Source: Cloacimonetes bacterium UBA5210
GTDB lineage: Bacteria > Cloacimonadota > Cloacimonadia > Cloacimonadales > Cloacimonadaceae
NCBI GenBank assembly: GCA_002412625.1
Contig: DHVK01000014.1
Coordinates: 6,228 to 70,227, forward strand
Direction: 5' to 3'
DNA length: 64,000 nucleotides
The translations under genes were made by a program, and so were the position numbers. The stretch's first letter is position 1. Every line of letters starts with the position of its first letter. Below, one piece after another: positions 16,280-25,546 of the stretch. Under the pieces are notes generated by a model. That model had not been told where the DNA came from. It was given only the letters and a program-made list of their open reading frames with translations, and searched no databases.

Positions 16280-17438
16280 GGAAACTCCTCATCGGAATGT
16301 TATCAAACAGCTTCCCGAAATTATTGACTTTATAATTCAATAATGATGACGCATCCCTACCTGAAATCAATCCAGTCTGATAAGCATTCAAGACAATATG
16401 AGAAAACAAATAGCCATTCTTTAATGCTGCCATCAAGGATGGGCTTACAATGCCTTCACTTTCTCTTTGTTTCTCCTTGTGCTTTTTCCATAATTCAATA
16501 CCAGCTTCTCTAACTGCTTGATAATCAGCACGGGATATTCTTTTGCTATCCATTAAGAACCTAGCAATCATCTCAGGACTAATCACCATTGCATTTGAAA
16601 TATCTTGGCATGTCTTAACTATTGATGTTATATCCTTTGTTGAATCCCAGAGCTTCAGCAGTTCAATTTTATCTATCAGCACTGCCTGAGCAACTCGGTT
16701 ACAGTACTTTTCTACATCACTAGCATTAGAGACTCTGTTAAATACAAGCGGATCAACAATTCCTTGTTGATTAATCCAAATATGTACAAGCTCATGTACA
16801 AGTGTAAATATTCTGCTTGCGTAGCTATCGTTAGAGTTCAAAAAAACGAAAGGAGAATAGTCGTTGATAATAACAAACCCTCGAAACTCATCGCTTTTAA
16901 TGGAGCTATCCCTTAGCACATTTATGCCACAACGCTCAGTTTTATTAATCCATAGTGATAGAGCTTTTTGATGACTCCTAGTGGCAATGTGTTCTGATAA
17001 AGAGATACCTAAGGTGTCCATGATACTGGATGCTACATCTTCAACAGGTGAGTTGACACTATAACTCCCAACGAAGTTTAGCTTAGTACTTCCATCAGAT
17101 TCCAAGAAATCAGCCAACCATTCGGCTTTCCATTGAGCATGTCGTATAAATGACAAGCTCTTTGTAGAAATCTCACTTTCTTGATTCATGCGAAAGTCTC
17201 GAAGAGGCTCAAAATCATCCGGAGGTGTTGGGAGATAAAAAACTGCGAAAGCACGACCGTATAGTTTGGCTGCGTTTCTTGCTTGCGCTAAAGTCGGAAG
17301 AGCTTCTCCGTTCTCCCATTTAAGAATATCAGTGGGAGGCCTACCAAGTTTGTCAGCAACTTGATCAATCGTTAGCTTTGCTCTTTCGCGTGCCCATCTA
17401 ACAACAGAAGGAGTTATTTGTGCGTACTCTCTAGGCAT
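16272..17438 (-). CDS. HTH (XRE) and ImmA/IrrE-type metallopeptidase protein, probable antitoxin/regulator
   Basis: The 388 residues hold an N-terminal helix-turn-helix (about 10-60: VVRWARERAKLTIDQVADKL then LKWENG, the XRE pattern) and a central zinc peptidase-like domain with HELVH at 215-219. This is the COG2856 architecture. With the overlapping downstream DUF4411 gene it forms a known type of two-gene module regarded as a type II toxin-antitoxin system. The HTH suggests autorepression. The HExxH motif is intact, so proteolytic activity is possible. An alternative role is control of the neighbouring restriction operon. Confidence 0.85.
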   Translation of the reverse strand: MPREYAQITPSVVRWARERAKLTIDQVADKLGRPPTDILKWENGEALPTLAQARNAAKLYGRAFAVFYLPTPPDDFEPLRDFRMNQESEISTKSLSFIRHAQWKAEWLADFLESDGSTKLNFVGSYSVNSPVEDVASSIMDTLGISLSEHIATRSHQKALSLWINKTERCGINVLRDSSIKSDEFRGFVIINDYSPFVFLNSNDSYASRIFTLVHELVHIWINQQGIVDPLVFNRVSNASDVEKYCNRVAQAVLIDKIELLKLWDSTKDITSIVKTCQDISNAMVISPEMIARFLMDSKRISRADYQAVREAGIELWKKHKEKQRESEGIVSPSLMAALKNGYLFSHIVLNAYQTGLISGRDASSLLNYKVNNFGKLFDNIPMRSFHE

Positions 17439-17608
17439 TTCTTTCCCCTATAACGATTTATTGTAACTTGACTCTGCTATTCCAATCATCAAAATCACAC
17501 AGGATAGCTGGTAGGCCGAATCACGTTCACCAGAGATGAATAATCATAACCCATCTCATGTATGCTTAATCTTATAAGTCTCGATTACTGTCAATAAGAT
17601 ATGTGACG

Positions 17609-20600
17609 CTACTCACTCATTGCATCATAATCACTGTTTATCTCTGAAAATATCTCACGAGACAACAATTTGAATATCACCCCCTGAAACTTCTCATCAT
17701 CCATATACCTTGTCACGATCTTGTCATTTTCTTTCAAGCGTTTCATCATCAGGTCTTTGATGATCTGCTCTATCCCCAGTTCGAACTTATCCAGGGGATT
17801 GGCAGCAGCGGTCTTAAGCACTCCTTCATCCCGCATGGCAGTTTCCTTGATTTGCTCAAAGAAGAGCCGGTCTGCTTCGCTGAAATCCGTGCCAAAGCGT
17901 TCATTCAAGGTTTCAATGATTTCTGATAAGGGTTTTTCTTCCTCGGTAGCCTTGCGCGTGCCGGTATCGGTTGGCGACTTAACCTTAACCTCTTCACCAT
18001 CAGATAAATCGATTGAGCCTTCCATAACTTTCTGCAAGCGGTAGTATTGCAAGTCCACATCCTTTTCCGGATAAGCATCCCGACTGTCACTGGGATGGAT
18101 GTGCGGCAAGAGAAAGCGCCCAAAACTATAAAGCATCTCCTGTTCTTTATCCGTATAGCTGATGAGTTGGGTTACAAAGGCATAGAGCCGTACATAAGCT
18201 TTGAGCTTATCCCGGAACTTATCCTTGTCCTCATCATTTTCAAGCTGCTTATACTTCTCGACAGCATTCTGCAGATGCTTTTGCAAGGCAGCATGATCCC
18301 CCCGCTTCTGTTCTGCAAGAGGCTTGTAAAAGACCTTGGCAAAGCCCTCTACATCCTGCCAGCTATAGACCTGCATCTGGTTAAGCTCGTGCTTGAGCTC
18401 TTCCAGATGCGAGGGATCGGATTCTGCTTCCAGTTCGGTAACCGTATAATAAGGCTTAAAAGCAGCCAGAATGTCCTCTGCTTTGTTTACAAAGTCCAGG
18501 ACAAAGGGAACTTCCTTGCCGGGATAGATTCTGTTCAAACGTGAAAGAGTCTGTACTGCCTGCACTCCATCCAGCCGTTTATCCACATACATAGCGCAGA
18601 GCAAGGGTTGATCATAGCCGGTCTGATACTTATTCGCCACCAAGAGAATCTGATAATCTTCACTGCCAAAGCGGTCTTTTAGCTGCGTCTCAGAGATATG
18701 CTTGCCCGTTTTATAATCCAGATTCATTCCCGGTTCGGTGTATTCCAGTTCCGTTTCGGGATCAAGCACCGTTCCGCTGAACGCCACCAAAGGATGCACA
18801 TCGGTATAATGATGCTCTCCCAGATACCTTTGAAAAGCCAGCATATAGCGCGCCGCTTGCAGACGGCTATCAGTCACCACCATGGCCTTGGCCTTGCCCC
18901 CAATCAGGGGCATGATGCAGCTTCTAAAGTGTTCAATGATGATCTCCGTCTTCTGGCTCACGTTGCGCGGATGCAAGCGCATAAACTTACAGAGCTTTTT
19001 GGCTGCTTTCTTGGCTGGCATACTGGGATCATTTTCCGTGCTTTTTACTATCTTGAAATAGGTACTGTAGGTGGTATAACGCTGCAGCACATCCAATATA
19101 AAGCCTTCTTCAATGGCTTGGCGCATGCTGTAATTGTGAAAAGCTCTGCCTCCAGTGCCAAAGAGTTCCAAGGTCTTGCCCTTGGGCGTGGCAGTGAAAG
19201 CAAAGAAGCTTAGGTTGGGCTGCTGTCCACGGGATTCCATCACCATATTAAGCTCATCCTGCCAGTCCATCATCGTATCGTAGGATTCCGATCCTACAGC
19301 TTTCCGTCCTCCCGTATCGTAGGATTCCGATCCTGCGGATCTGGCAGCATCAGAATGCTGCCTTACGCCCAAGATCTGTTTCATGCCTCGGGCTGCCTCA
19401 CCAGTTTGGCTGCTATGCGCCTCGTCCACAATAATGGCATATTTTCTGCCCGCTATCTTCTTCTGCCAGGTTTTGGATTTTAGAAGGGCTGCTTCATCCG
19501 GCATATCAGTGTCCTTAGCTCCGGCAATGCGCAGTAAGCCCTTCAGGATAAAGGGAAACTTTTGCAGCGTGGTGATCACGATCTTGGTGCCATCCACCAA
19601 AGCATTGGCAAGCTGTTTGCTGCCTTCTTTGATTGGTGCCACCACTCCCGTGGCATGCTCGATCTGAAAGATGGCGTCCTGCAATTGCCGATCCAATACC
19701 ACGCGGTCTGTGATCACGATCACGCAGTCAAAAACCAGTTTGTCGTCCTCGGTGTGCAGGTTTGCCAGGCGGTGCGCCAGCCAGGAGATGCTATTGGTTT
19801 TCCCGCTGCCGGCACTGTGCTGGATCAGATAATTCTTACCTGCCTTTTCCAGCTGCACTTTGTCCAAAAGATTGCGCACCGCATCAAGCTGATGGTAGCG
19901 CGGGAAGATGATCCGTTCGTTCTTTTTGCCCTCGTTTTCGATAAAGATAAAGCTGCCAACTATCTCCAAAAGGCTTTCCGGCAACAGTACTTCTTCCCAA
20001 AGATAGGCAGTTCTGTGTCCCGAGGGGTGGAGGGGGTTACCCTTGCCGCAATCGATCTCTTGAGGGTTGCTGCCCCGGTTGAAAGGCAGAAAGAAGGTCT
20101 TGCGCTTTTGCAGATGCGTAGTCATATACACTTCATCAGTATCCACGGCAAAATGCACCAAAGCTCCGTTCTTATAGCTTAGCAGGGGTGCAGAAGGGTC
20201 TCTTTCCTCGCGGTATTGCTTGATAGCGTTATGCACGTTTTGCCTGGTACCGGGGTTCTTCAGCTCCAGGGTAGCAACCGGGATGCCATTGATCGCCAGC
20301 ACCATGTCTATGGATTCTTGCTTTTCGGGGTGATAAAACACCTGACGACAGACCTGAAAAGTATTGCACTGGTATAGTGCCAGAGCTTCTTTGCTCATGT
20401 GGTGAGCAGGACGGAAGTATGCTAGACGCAGGGTTTTGCCTTGGAACTTGAAGCCATGCCGCAGGATATAGAGTGTGCCTTTGTTCAGGCGTTCCTTAAC
20501 TAGGGCTTTGATGATTTGCTGTGGCAGCAAAGCCCCATTCAGCTTGTCCAGCTCTGCCCAAAGCTTGGGCTGGCTATGCTTGATGAAGCTGAGGGCTGCT

Positions 20601-20713
20601 TCGGCAAAGAGAGCGTTATCGGGATCAAAAGCGTTATTGGGCACAGAAGTCCAGCCGGCTTGCATAGTAGCTTCGATGTAGGCTTCAAAGGCTTGTTCGC
20701 TATAATTTGTCAT
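17609..20713 (-). CDS. hsdR: Type I restriction enzyme, R (HsdR) subunit
   Basis: HsdR is the motor and nuclease subunit of a type I restriction complex; it translocates and cleaves DNA lacking the host methylation. In the 1034 residues I see the PD-(D/E)xK nuclease residues (Asp136, ELK at 150-152), a helicase Walker A (AGSGKT, 301-306), DEAH at 430-433, FTATPK and the later motif YQTGYDQP. Residues 461-480 are unusual: GSESYDT occurs twice with a 13-residue period, encoded by a 39-base tandem unit containing a palindrome, placed in the normally variable loop after DEAH. The frame stays open. It is the last gene of the operon and overlaps the hsdS frame by 14 bases. Confidence 0.95.
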   Translation of the reverse strand: MTNYSEQAFEAYIEATMQAGWTSVPNNAFDPDNALFAEAALSFIKHSQPKLWAELDKLNGALLPQQIIKALVKERLNKGTLYILRHGFKFQGKTLRLAYFRPAHHMSKEALALYQCNTFQVCRQVFYHPEKQESIDMVLAINGIPVATLELKNPGTRQNVHNAIKQYREERDPSAPLLSYKNGALVHFAVDTDEVYMTTHLQKRKTFFLPFNRGSNPQEIDCGKGNPLHPSGHRTAYLWEEVLLPESLLEIVGSFIFIENEGKKNERIIFPRYHQLDAVRNLLDKVQLEKAGKNYLIQHSAGSGKTNSISWLAHRLANLHTEDDKLVFDCVIVITDRVVLDRQLQDAIFQIEHATGVVAPIKEGSKQLANALVDGTKIVITTLQKFPFILKGLLRIAGAKDTDMPDEAALLKSKTWQKKIAGRKYAIIVDEAHSSQTGEAARGMKQILGVRQHSDAARSAGSESYDTGGRKAVGSESYDTMMDWQDELNMVMESRGQQPNLSFFAFTATPKGKTLELFGTGGRAFHNYSMRQAIEEGFILDVLQRYTTYSTYFKIVKSTENDPSMPAKKAAKKLCKFMRLHPRNVSQKTEIIIEHFRSCIMPLIGGKAKAMVVTDSRLQAARYMLAFQRYLGEHHYTDVHPLVAFSGTVLDPETELEYTEPGMNLDYKTGKHISETQLKDRFGSEDYQILLVANKYQTGYDQPLLCAMYVDKRLDGVQAVQTLSRLNRIYPGKEVPFVLDFVNKAEDILAAFKPYYTVTELEAESDPSHLEELKHELNQMQVYSWQDVEGFAKVFYKPLAEQKRGDHAALQKHLQNAVEKYKQLENDEDKDKFRDKLKAYVRLYAFVTQLISYTDKEQEMLYSFGRFLLPHIHPSDSRDAYPEKDVDLQYYRLQKVMEGSIDLSDGEEVKVKSPTDTGTRKATEEEKPLSEIIETLNERFGTDFSEADRLFFEQIKETAMRDEGVLKTAAANPLDKFELGIEQIIKDLMMKRLKENDKIVTRYMDDEKFQGVIFKLLSREIFSEINSDYDAMSE
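19274..19353 (+). repeat. In-frame palindromic tandem repeat inside hsdR
   Basis: A 22-base identical block containing GTAGGATtccgATCCTAC occurs at 19274-19295 and 19313-19334, 39 bases apart. It is followed by a second palindrome, GGCAGCATcagaATGCTGCC. The unit length is a multiple of three, so hsdR stays in frame. A related TAGGATT...AATCCTA arrangement occurs between genes at 32515-32607. Confidence 0.85.
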
Positions 20714-21926
20714 GATAATCTCGCAAATCTATTTTACCGGTTACGGCGGAGTGGATGAGGGAGGAACGATATTCGTGGAGGAGAGTGATGGAGTCTTGTA
20801 TTGTGTGTTGAATATGATCAATTCGTGTTGTCTCATGGTCGAGTAAGGAAGCAATGGCTTGCTGTTCACATCCATTACAGACTGGTAAACTATGTTTGTA
20901 TGCATCTTCTCTTGATAACCCTGGAACAGCAGAGTCTTTTGATCATTCATCCAATTTTAGACACATTAAAACATAAAAGAGCCATCTAATATTACTTGCT
21001 GTAGTTCTGCTATCAATGTAATACGTTGTATCTATGGCAAATGCCTTATCAAAGGCGAAGTTAAGTTTACCATAAGACCCTTTTCTTCCCACGATAATAG
21101 AAGGAGCATATGTGTTGCTTACATCATGACATCCAACATTTCCATTTGACCCATACACATGAATTCGTCCATCATTCCTATTATCATCAGATAATGAATC
21201 ACCATAAGCGAGGGTACACACCCTCTTCAATCTCTTAACTTCCCAATGCTCAGGCACTTCTCCCAACCACTCAATTCCGCTGTCCTTCAATTTTGCATTA
21301 GGGTTCAGCCCTTTGGTGACAGCTTGGGTGATGAGGGCGATCCTCTTCTCTTTCAGCAGTTCTATCATCCGCTCTTTCTTTTGGATCAAAGCATCTAACC
21401 GAGCCGTCTCCCGGTCGAGAAAAGAGGCGATGGCTTGCTGTTCTTCATAATTCGGTTGCGGCACATAAAAATGACCGAAATCTTCAAATCTTAGGGATGG
21501 CTGCATAATCAGAGATATGCTCCCTTTTTCGTAATCGAACAATCGTTGAAAAGCATACTCATAAAACTTTGCATCTTCTGTTATGTTCTTTGGAATCGCT
21601 AACGCACAATTCTGTGAAAGGCTGAACTTCCCAGACACTACTCTTGTTGTCATAGCTTTCGCACCCACAGTCGTTATGAAGATTATAGGAGAGTCAAAAT
21701 CAAAATCAAACCAGTCTATTGAACCCATAAGCCCATTATTCTCTGTCTGCCCGCTATACACCGGGTAATCCCCGGGATTCTCAGAAATATACTCCTTTGT
21801 GAGTATTGCTGCTTTAATACCCTTTATTAAAGCAAACATTCTTGTTGGTTTCTCAGTTTTCCAATGCTCCGGCACCTTACCCAACCACTCAATCCCGCTG
21901 TCTTTATACATAGGGTATGCTTTCAC
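20700..21926 (-). pseudogene. hsdS: Type I specificity subunit HsdS with in-frame nonsense codon
   Basis: HsdS recognises the target sequence for the restriction-methylation complex. The first 327 codons encode TRD1, the central conserved helix (EEQQAIASFLDRETARLDALI) and most of TRD2, beginning KDSGIEWLGEVPEHW. A TGA at 20943-20945 then stops translation right after LKLDE. The same frame remains open beyond it for 80 further codons to a TAG at 20700. It reads SKDSAVPGLSREDAYK, then EQQAIASLLDHETTRID and SSLIHSAVTGKIDL, exactly the expected C-terminal part of HsdS. A single base change would restore a 408-residue protein. The truncated form lacks the second conserved helix, so DNA recognition is probably lost. 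TGA is an ordinary stop elsewhere in the window. Confidence 0.88.
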
Positions 21927-22954
21927 TTCTTCTTCCTTTTGGCTGCCACCAGTTTTACACTGCCCTGCAGGTCTTCCAGATAGCGTTTTCCCGCTTCATC
22001 TTCAATTTGCAAACGGCGTCTTTGCTCAAACTGGTCGTAGGCGGTTTCAGCCAATTCTTTAGCTCTCTCATGTGATACATTACCAGCTCCCTCAAGCACT
22101 GGAAGTTCGTTATCCTTCAAAAACTTGTTCAGATACTCTTCCCATTCCCGGGTATAGATTTGTTGGTGACGCAGCAGCTTTAATTCTGCCATGTCCAGAA
22201 ATATCACTACGATGCGGTTCAGGATATCAATCTCATGCTCGTCCAGATAATTTTTAGCAATCGGCACATCAGCTTTGCGTACCACAGAGCCTTTCCAGTT
22301 AGTCAGCCCCATATTGGCTTTATTAGCATCGGCGCGTTCCGTCACGATCTCGGCGGCTGTTTTTCCCGTAGCGGCAAAGTGCATCTTGTTTTGCATAGTG
22401 GCAAAGAAGATCTGCGCTGCCGGGCTTTGGGGATCGTAATCCTCTGCCAGGGCAAAGATCTCCCGGATGCGCAGATAGGCTCGTTTCTCGCTGGCGCGAA
22501 TATCCCGCACCCGGGCAAGAAGTTCATCGAAATGATCTGCCAGGGTGTTATTGCCCTTTAGGCGTTCATCGTCCAGAGTAAAGCCTTTTACTATGTATTC
22601 TTTGAGACGTTCGGTAGCCCATATCCTAAAGCGAGTGGCGGTAAGGCTTTTGATCCTGTAGCCCACGGAGATGATGGCATCCAGATTGTAGAACATTGTC
22701 TTGTACTGTTTTCCGTCTGCGGCAGTTGTAAAGGATTCCTTTACTACTGAATCCGGGTTCAGCTCCCCTTCATTAAAGATATTCTTCAGGTGTAAACCCA
22801 CATTTTGTTTGGTAGTTTCAAACAGCTCTGCCATCAATTGCTGTGTAAGCCATAGGGTATCATCTTCAATACGTATCTCCAGCTTAACTGAGCCATCTTG
22901 CTTTTGATAGATCAGCATTTCTGGTTTTGGGGCAGCAGGCAAATCCTTCTTCAT
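21923..22954 (-). CDS. rhuM: RhuM-family protein in the hsd operon
   Basis: The 343 residues belong to the virulence RhuM family. Key segments are DGSVKLEIRIEDDTLWLTQQ, LAELFETTKQNVGLHLKNIF (a helix-turn-helix-like KilA/Bro-type N-terminus), YNLDAIISVGYRIKS and TRFRIWATERLKEY. The name comes from a Salmonella pathogenicity island gene. The biochemical role is not established, although the family is often embedded in type I restriction loci as here. It overlaps hsdS by four bases and hsdM by four bases, so it is co-translated with both. A regulatory or anti-phage accessory role is inference. Confidence 0.88.
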   Translation of the reverse strand: MKKDLPAAPKPEMLIYQKQDGSVKLEIRIEDDTLWLTQQLMAELFETTKQNVGLHLKNIFNEGELNPDSVVKESFTTAADGKQYKTMFYNLDAIISVGYRIKSLTATRFRIWATERLKEYIVKGFTLDDERLKGNNTLADHFDELLARVRDIRASEKRAYLRIREIFALAEDYDPQSPAAQIFFATMQNKMHFAATGKTAAEIVTERADANKANMGLTNWKGSVVRKADVPIAKNYLDEHEIDILNRIVVIFLDMAELKLLRHQQIYTREWEEYLNKFLKDNELPVLEGAGNVSHERAKELAETAYDQFEQRRRLQIEDEAGKRYLEDLQGSVKLVAAKRKKK

Positions 22955-25017
22955 ATCCCCTCCAATAGCTCCGCTATTTCACGTTCCAAGGCTTTCATCT
23001 CTGCCTCGATTTCCTCCAGCGGGCGGGGTGGTATATATACATAGAAATGGCGGTTGAGCGGAATCTCATAGCCGATCTTGGTCTTGCTGTGGTCGATCCA
23101 GGCATCAGGCACATGGGGCAGAACCTCTCTTTGGAAGTAAGCTTCAATTTCTTCTTTGAGGGGGACACTCTCAGTATCCCGCAGTTCCGTATCGGCTTCC
23201 GGTCTGCCTTTGGAGTCGGTGCAGATGTCGGCAGTCTCATCGCGTTCGGATAATGCCTCAATTATTGCTTTTAGTTCCGGGGCTGCCAGGCTAAGCTTGT
23301 TTTGGGATAAGGCTTGCTTTAGGGCTTTTTGGAATTGCTCACGATTCTTATAGATTGTGCTGGCATCCATGCCTTGCAGGGCTGCTTTAATGCGGTTTTG
23401 CAGTGCCTTGCCTGCCTCAATTTCTCGCTGTTTCTCGATGGGGTCTTTCTTTTTGCTTTCTGCCAGCTTGGCAAAGGCTTTTATTCCATCCAAACGGTCA
23501 ATCCTCTCCGCACAGGCTTGGAAGTTCAGGCGCAGCGGACGCTCCACCACTATCTTGCTATAGCCAAAGTCTGCATTGTCAAAGATCTTGCTGACTATTG
23601 CCGTTTTGGTTTCGGTATTGCAGAGGAACTCCAATTCTTGATTGTGGGCAAAATCCGCATGGATTCTGGTGATCAGGCTGAGGTGGTCAAACCTGTTATC
23701 ATCCCCGTCACCGATGATATTGCGTTTATTACCTAGGCTTTTGCGCATCTTGTGGTAGAAGAGCCGGGCATCGATAAGCTGAATCTTGCCTTTGCGGAGC
23801 TGTTCTTTTTTATTGGTAATAATCCAGATATAGGTGCTGATGCCAGTGTTATAAAACAATTGATCGGGCATGGCGATGATGGCTTCCAGCCAGTCGTTTT
23901 CGATGATCCAGCGGCGGATGTTGCTTTCTCCGCTTCCGGCATCTCCGGTGAAAAGAGGAGAGCCGTTAAACACGATGCCTATTCTGCTACCGCCTTCTTC
24001 AACAGACCTCATTTTGGAGATCATGTGCATGAGAAAGAGCAGCGAGCCATCATTGATGCGGGGCAAGCCTGCGCCAAAGCGTCCATTGAACCCAAGTTTT
24101 TCATGCTCATCGGTAATGGATTTCTGTTGTTTTTTCCATTCAACGCCAAAGGGCGGATTTGCCAGCATATAGTCAAACTTATTTGCAGCGAAGCCATCCT
24201 GCTCAAAAGAGCAGCCATATTCAATTCTTGCATCCTCACCCTTGATCAGCATGTCCGAGCAGCAGACAGCATAGGATTCTTTATTCCAGTCTTGTCCAAA
24301 GAGGTGAGGTTTGGCATCGCGGTTCAGTTCTTTGATATAGCTCTCGGCAGCGGTTAGCATGCCACCTGTCCCGCAGGCAGGATCAAAGATGGTCTTTACC
24401 ACATGGCTCTTGGCAAGATCGGCTTCCGGGCTTAGCAGCAGGTTCACCATCAGTTTTATCACTTCCCGGGGGGTAAAATGCTCTCCGGCTTCCTCATTGG
24501 ATTGCTCTGCCCCGATGCGGATCAGTTCCTCAAAGACCAGCCCCATTTGCATATTATCCACAGCTTGGGGGCTGAGGTCAAGCTCATCGGTTACAAAGCG
24601 CTGCAGTACCAGATAAAGCAGGTTGGCATCCTGCAACCGGGCGATCTGCTCTGAGAAGGCAAAGTACTCTATGATCTTCTGTACATTGGGCGAGAAATCG
24701 TTGATGTAGGACTGCAGGTTGATGGCAATATTGTCTGTGTCATCCAGCAACTTCTTCATGTCCAGCTTAGATTTGTTGTAGAAGGGAACTCCTGTTATCC
24801 TGATCAAGCTCTCGGAAACGATGTTGTCCGACTTGCCATAGAGATGAGGAAGCTCAGCTAAAATCTTGTCTTTGGTAGGTGCCAGGATGCAGTCAAAACG
24901 CCTGAGCACCGTGAAAGGCAGAATTACTTTGCGATATTCGTTACGTTTATAGGGCCCCCGCAGTAGGTTGCAGATGCTCCAGATGAAAGACGCAATTTGA
25001 GAGTGAGATTGGCTCAA
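22951..25017 (-). CDS. hsdM: Type I modification methyltransferase HsdM
   Basis: HsdM is the N6-adenine methyltransferase subunit that protects host DNA. The 688 residues show an HsdM N-terminal helical domain, SAM-binding motif DPACGTGGM (212-220) and catalytic motif NPPF (287-290), followed by HMISKMR and the usual GIVFNGSPLF region. The protein is longer than many HsdM proteins (about 500-550), with a charged, coiled-coil-rich C-terminal extension from about residue 480. That extension ends in a part resembling the YIPPRPLEEIEAEMKALEREI tail. Both catalytic motifs are intact, so methylation may persist if another specificity subunit exists, even though hsdS is broken. Confidence 0.95.
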   Translation of the reverse strand: MSQSHSQIASFIWSICNLLRGPYKRNEYRKVILPFTVLRRFDCILAPTKDKILAELPHLYGKSDNIVSESLIRITGVPFYNKSKLDMKKLLDDTDNIAINLQSYINDFSPNVQKIIEYFAFSEQIARLQDANLLYLVLQRFVTDELDLSPQAVDNMQMGLVFEELIRIGAEQSNEEAGEHFTPREVIKLMVNLLLSPEADLAKSHVVKTIFDPACGTGGMLTAAESYIKELNRDAKPHLFGQDWNKESYAVCCSDMLIKGEDARIEYGCSFEQDGFAANKFDYMLANPPFGVEWKKQQKSITDEHEKLGFNGRFGAGLPRINDGSLLFLMHMISKMRSVEEGGSRIGIVFNGSPLFTGDAGSGESNIRRWIIENDWLEAIIAMPDQLFYNTGISTYIWIITNKKEQLRKGKIQLIDARLFYHKMRKSLGNKRNIIGDGDDNRFDHLSLITRIHADFAHNQELEFLCNTETKTAIVSKIFDNADFGYSKIVVERPLRLNFQACAERIDRLDGIKAFAKLAESKKKDPIEKQREIEAGKALQNRIKAALQGMDASTIYKNREQFQKALKQALSQNKLSLAAPELKAIIEALSERDETADICTDSKGRPEADTELRDTESVPLKEEIEAYFQREVLPHVPDAWIDHSKTKIGYEIPLNRHFYVYIPPRPLEEIEAEMKALEREIAELLEGI

Positions 25018-25295
25018 GACTCCTCCGTTTGCTGATGTAATGTGGCGATAGTGGTAATTTTGTATGTTTTGCAGAATGGTGCAGAAATATTCCAGTAGTA
25101 TAGTTGCAGATCAGGTATAGTGAATTGAGGGGGATTATGGAATTCGGGATACCCCAAAACAAGCTCCGAAGGATCCCAAGTATTCACGCCAAAAGCCCGG
25201 CAGAACTTGCCCACGAGGGAAAAGCGAACATGCTGCTCGTCCTTAAACGCGCCATCCTTCAGCAAAATACGAATCTCTTCAATTGTCTGTTGCAT
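25014..25295 (-). CDS. Short protein resembling the HsdR_N start, probably truncated
   Basis: The frame gives 93 residues from the ATG at 25295, chosen because GAGG lies about five bases upstream; an in-frame ATG also exists at 25319. The first 60 residues (MQQTIEEIRILLKDGAFKDEQHVRFSLV, then FGVNTWDPSELVLGYPEF) resemble the opening of HsdR_N-type nuclease domains. The typical D..ExK part never follows, and the last 30 residues look unrelated. It overlaps hsdM by four bases and so heads the operon. It may be a decayed nuclease domain or a small accessory protein. Confidence 0.5.
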   Translation of the reverse strand: MQQTIEEIRILLKDGAFKDEQHVRFSLVGKFCRAFGVNTWDPSELVLGYPEFHNPPQFTIPDLQLYYWNISAPFCKTYKITTIATLHQQTEES

Positions 25296-25319
25296 CGATG
25301 CCTCACATCCAAATTTCAA

Positions 25320-25455
25320 TGTTTACTATGGATTATGAAAGATGATTTCTGTCAACATGAAAATCTGCCACATCCTTATGCCTCCTTGTTTGTGAGCATA
25401 CAGGGAACTGCTTTTATTGCTCCGGATCGATGATCCAGTATTTCAAGGAGCATAA
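25320..25455. other. Short intergenic region upstream of the hsd operon
   Basis: A TTGACA hexamer faces the hsd operon on the minus strand near 25353-25358, but no convincing -10 lies 16-18 bases away. The promoter of the operon is therefore only suspected here. No gene is seen. Confidence 0.3.
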
Positions 25456-25545
25456 ATGGCAGCGAAACTGCTGGATATAATCAAGGCACAGCTTGTTAGA
25501 CATGAAGGTCTGCTGCTGAAGCCATACTGCTGCACTGCGGGAAAG
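25456..25545 (+). pseudogene. 5' fragment of a phage lysozyme (GH24) gene
   Basis: Thirty plus-strand codons read MAAKLLDIIKAQLVRHEGLL then LKPYCCTAGK. This is the N-terminus of T4-like/GH24 endolysins, in which HEGLRLKPYxCTAGK precedes the TIGYG motif; the glutamate of HEG would be catalytic. The match stops exactly at CTAGK, where the right copy of the ~110 bp repeat begins, and the frame continues into repeat sequence with no lysozyme features. Confidence 0.75.
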
Positions 25546-25546
25546 T

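Noticed and set aside
20741..20950. 69-residue minus-strand frame downstream of hsdS as a separate gene
   Set aside because: The adjacent frame over the same bases continues hsdS (EQQAIASLLDHETTRID and following) directly after its TGA, so the 69-residue frame is a shadow of the hsdS tail.
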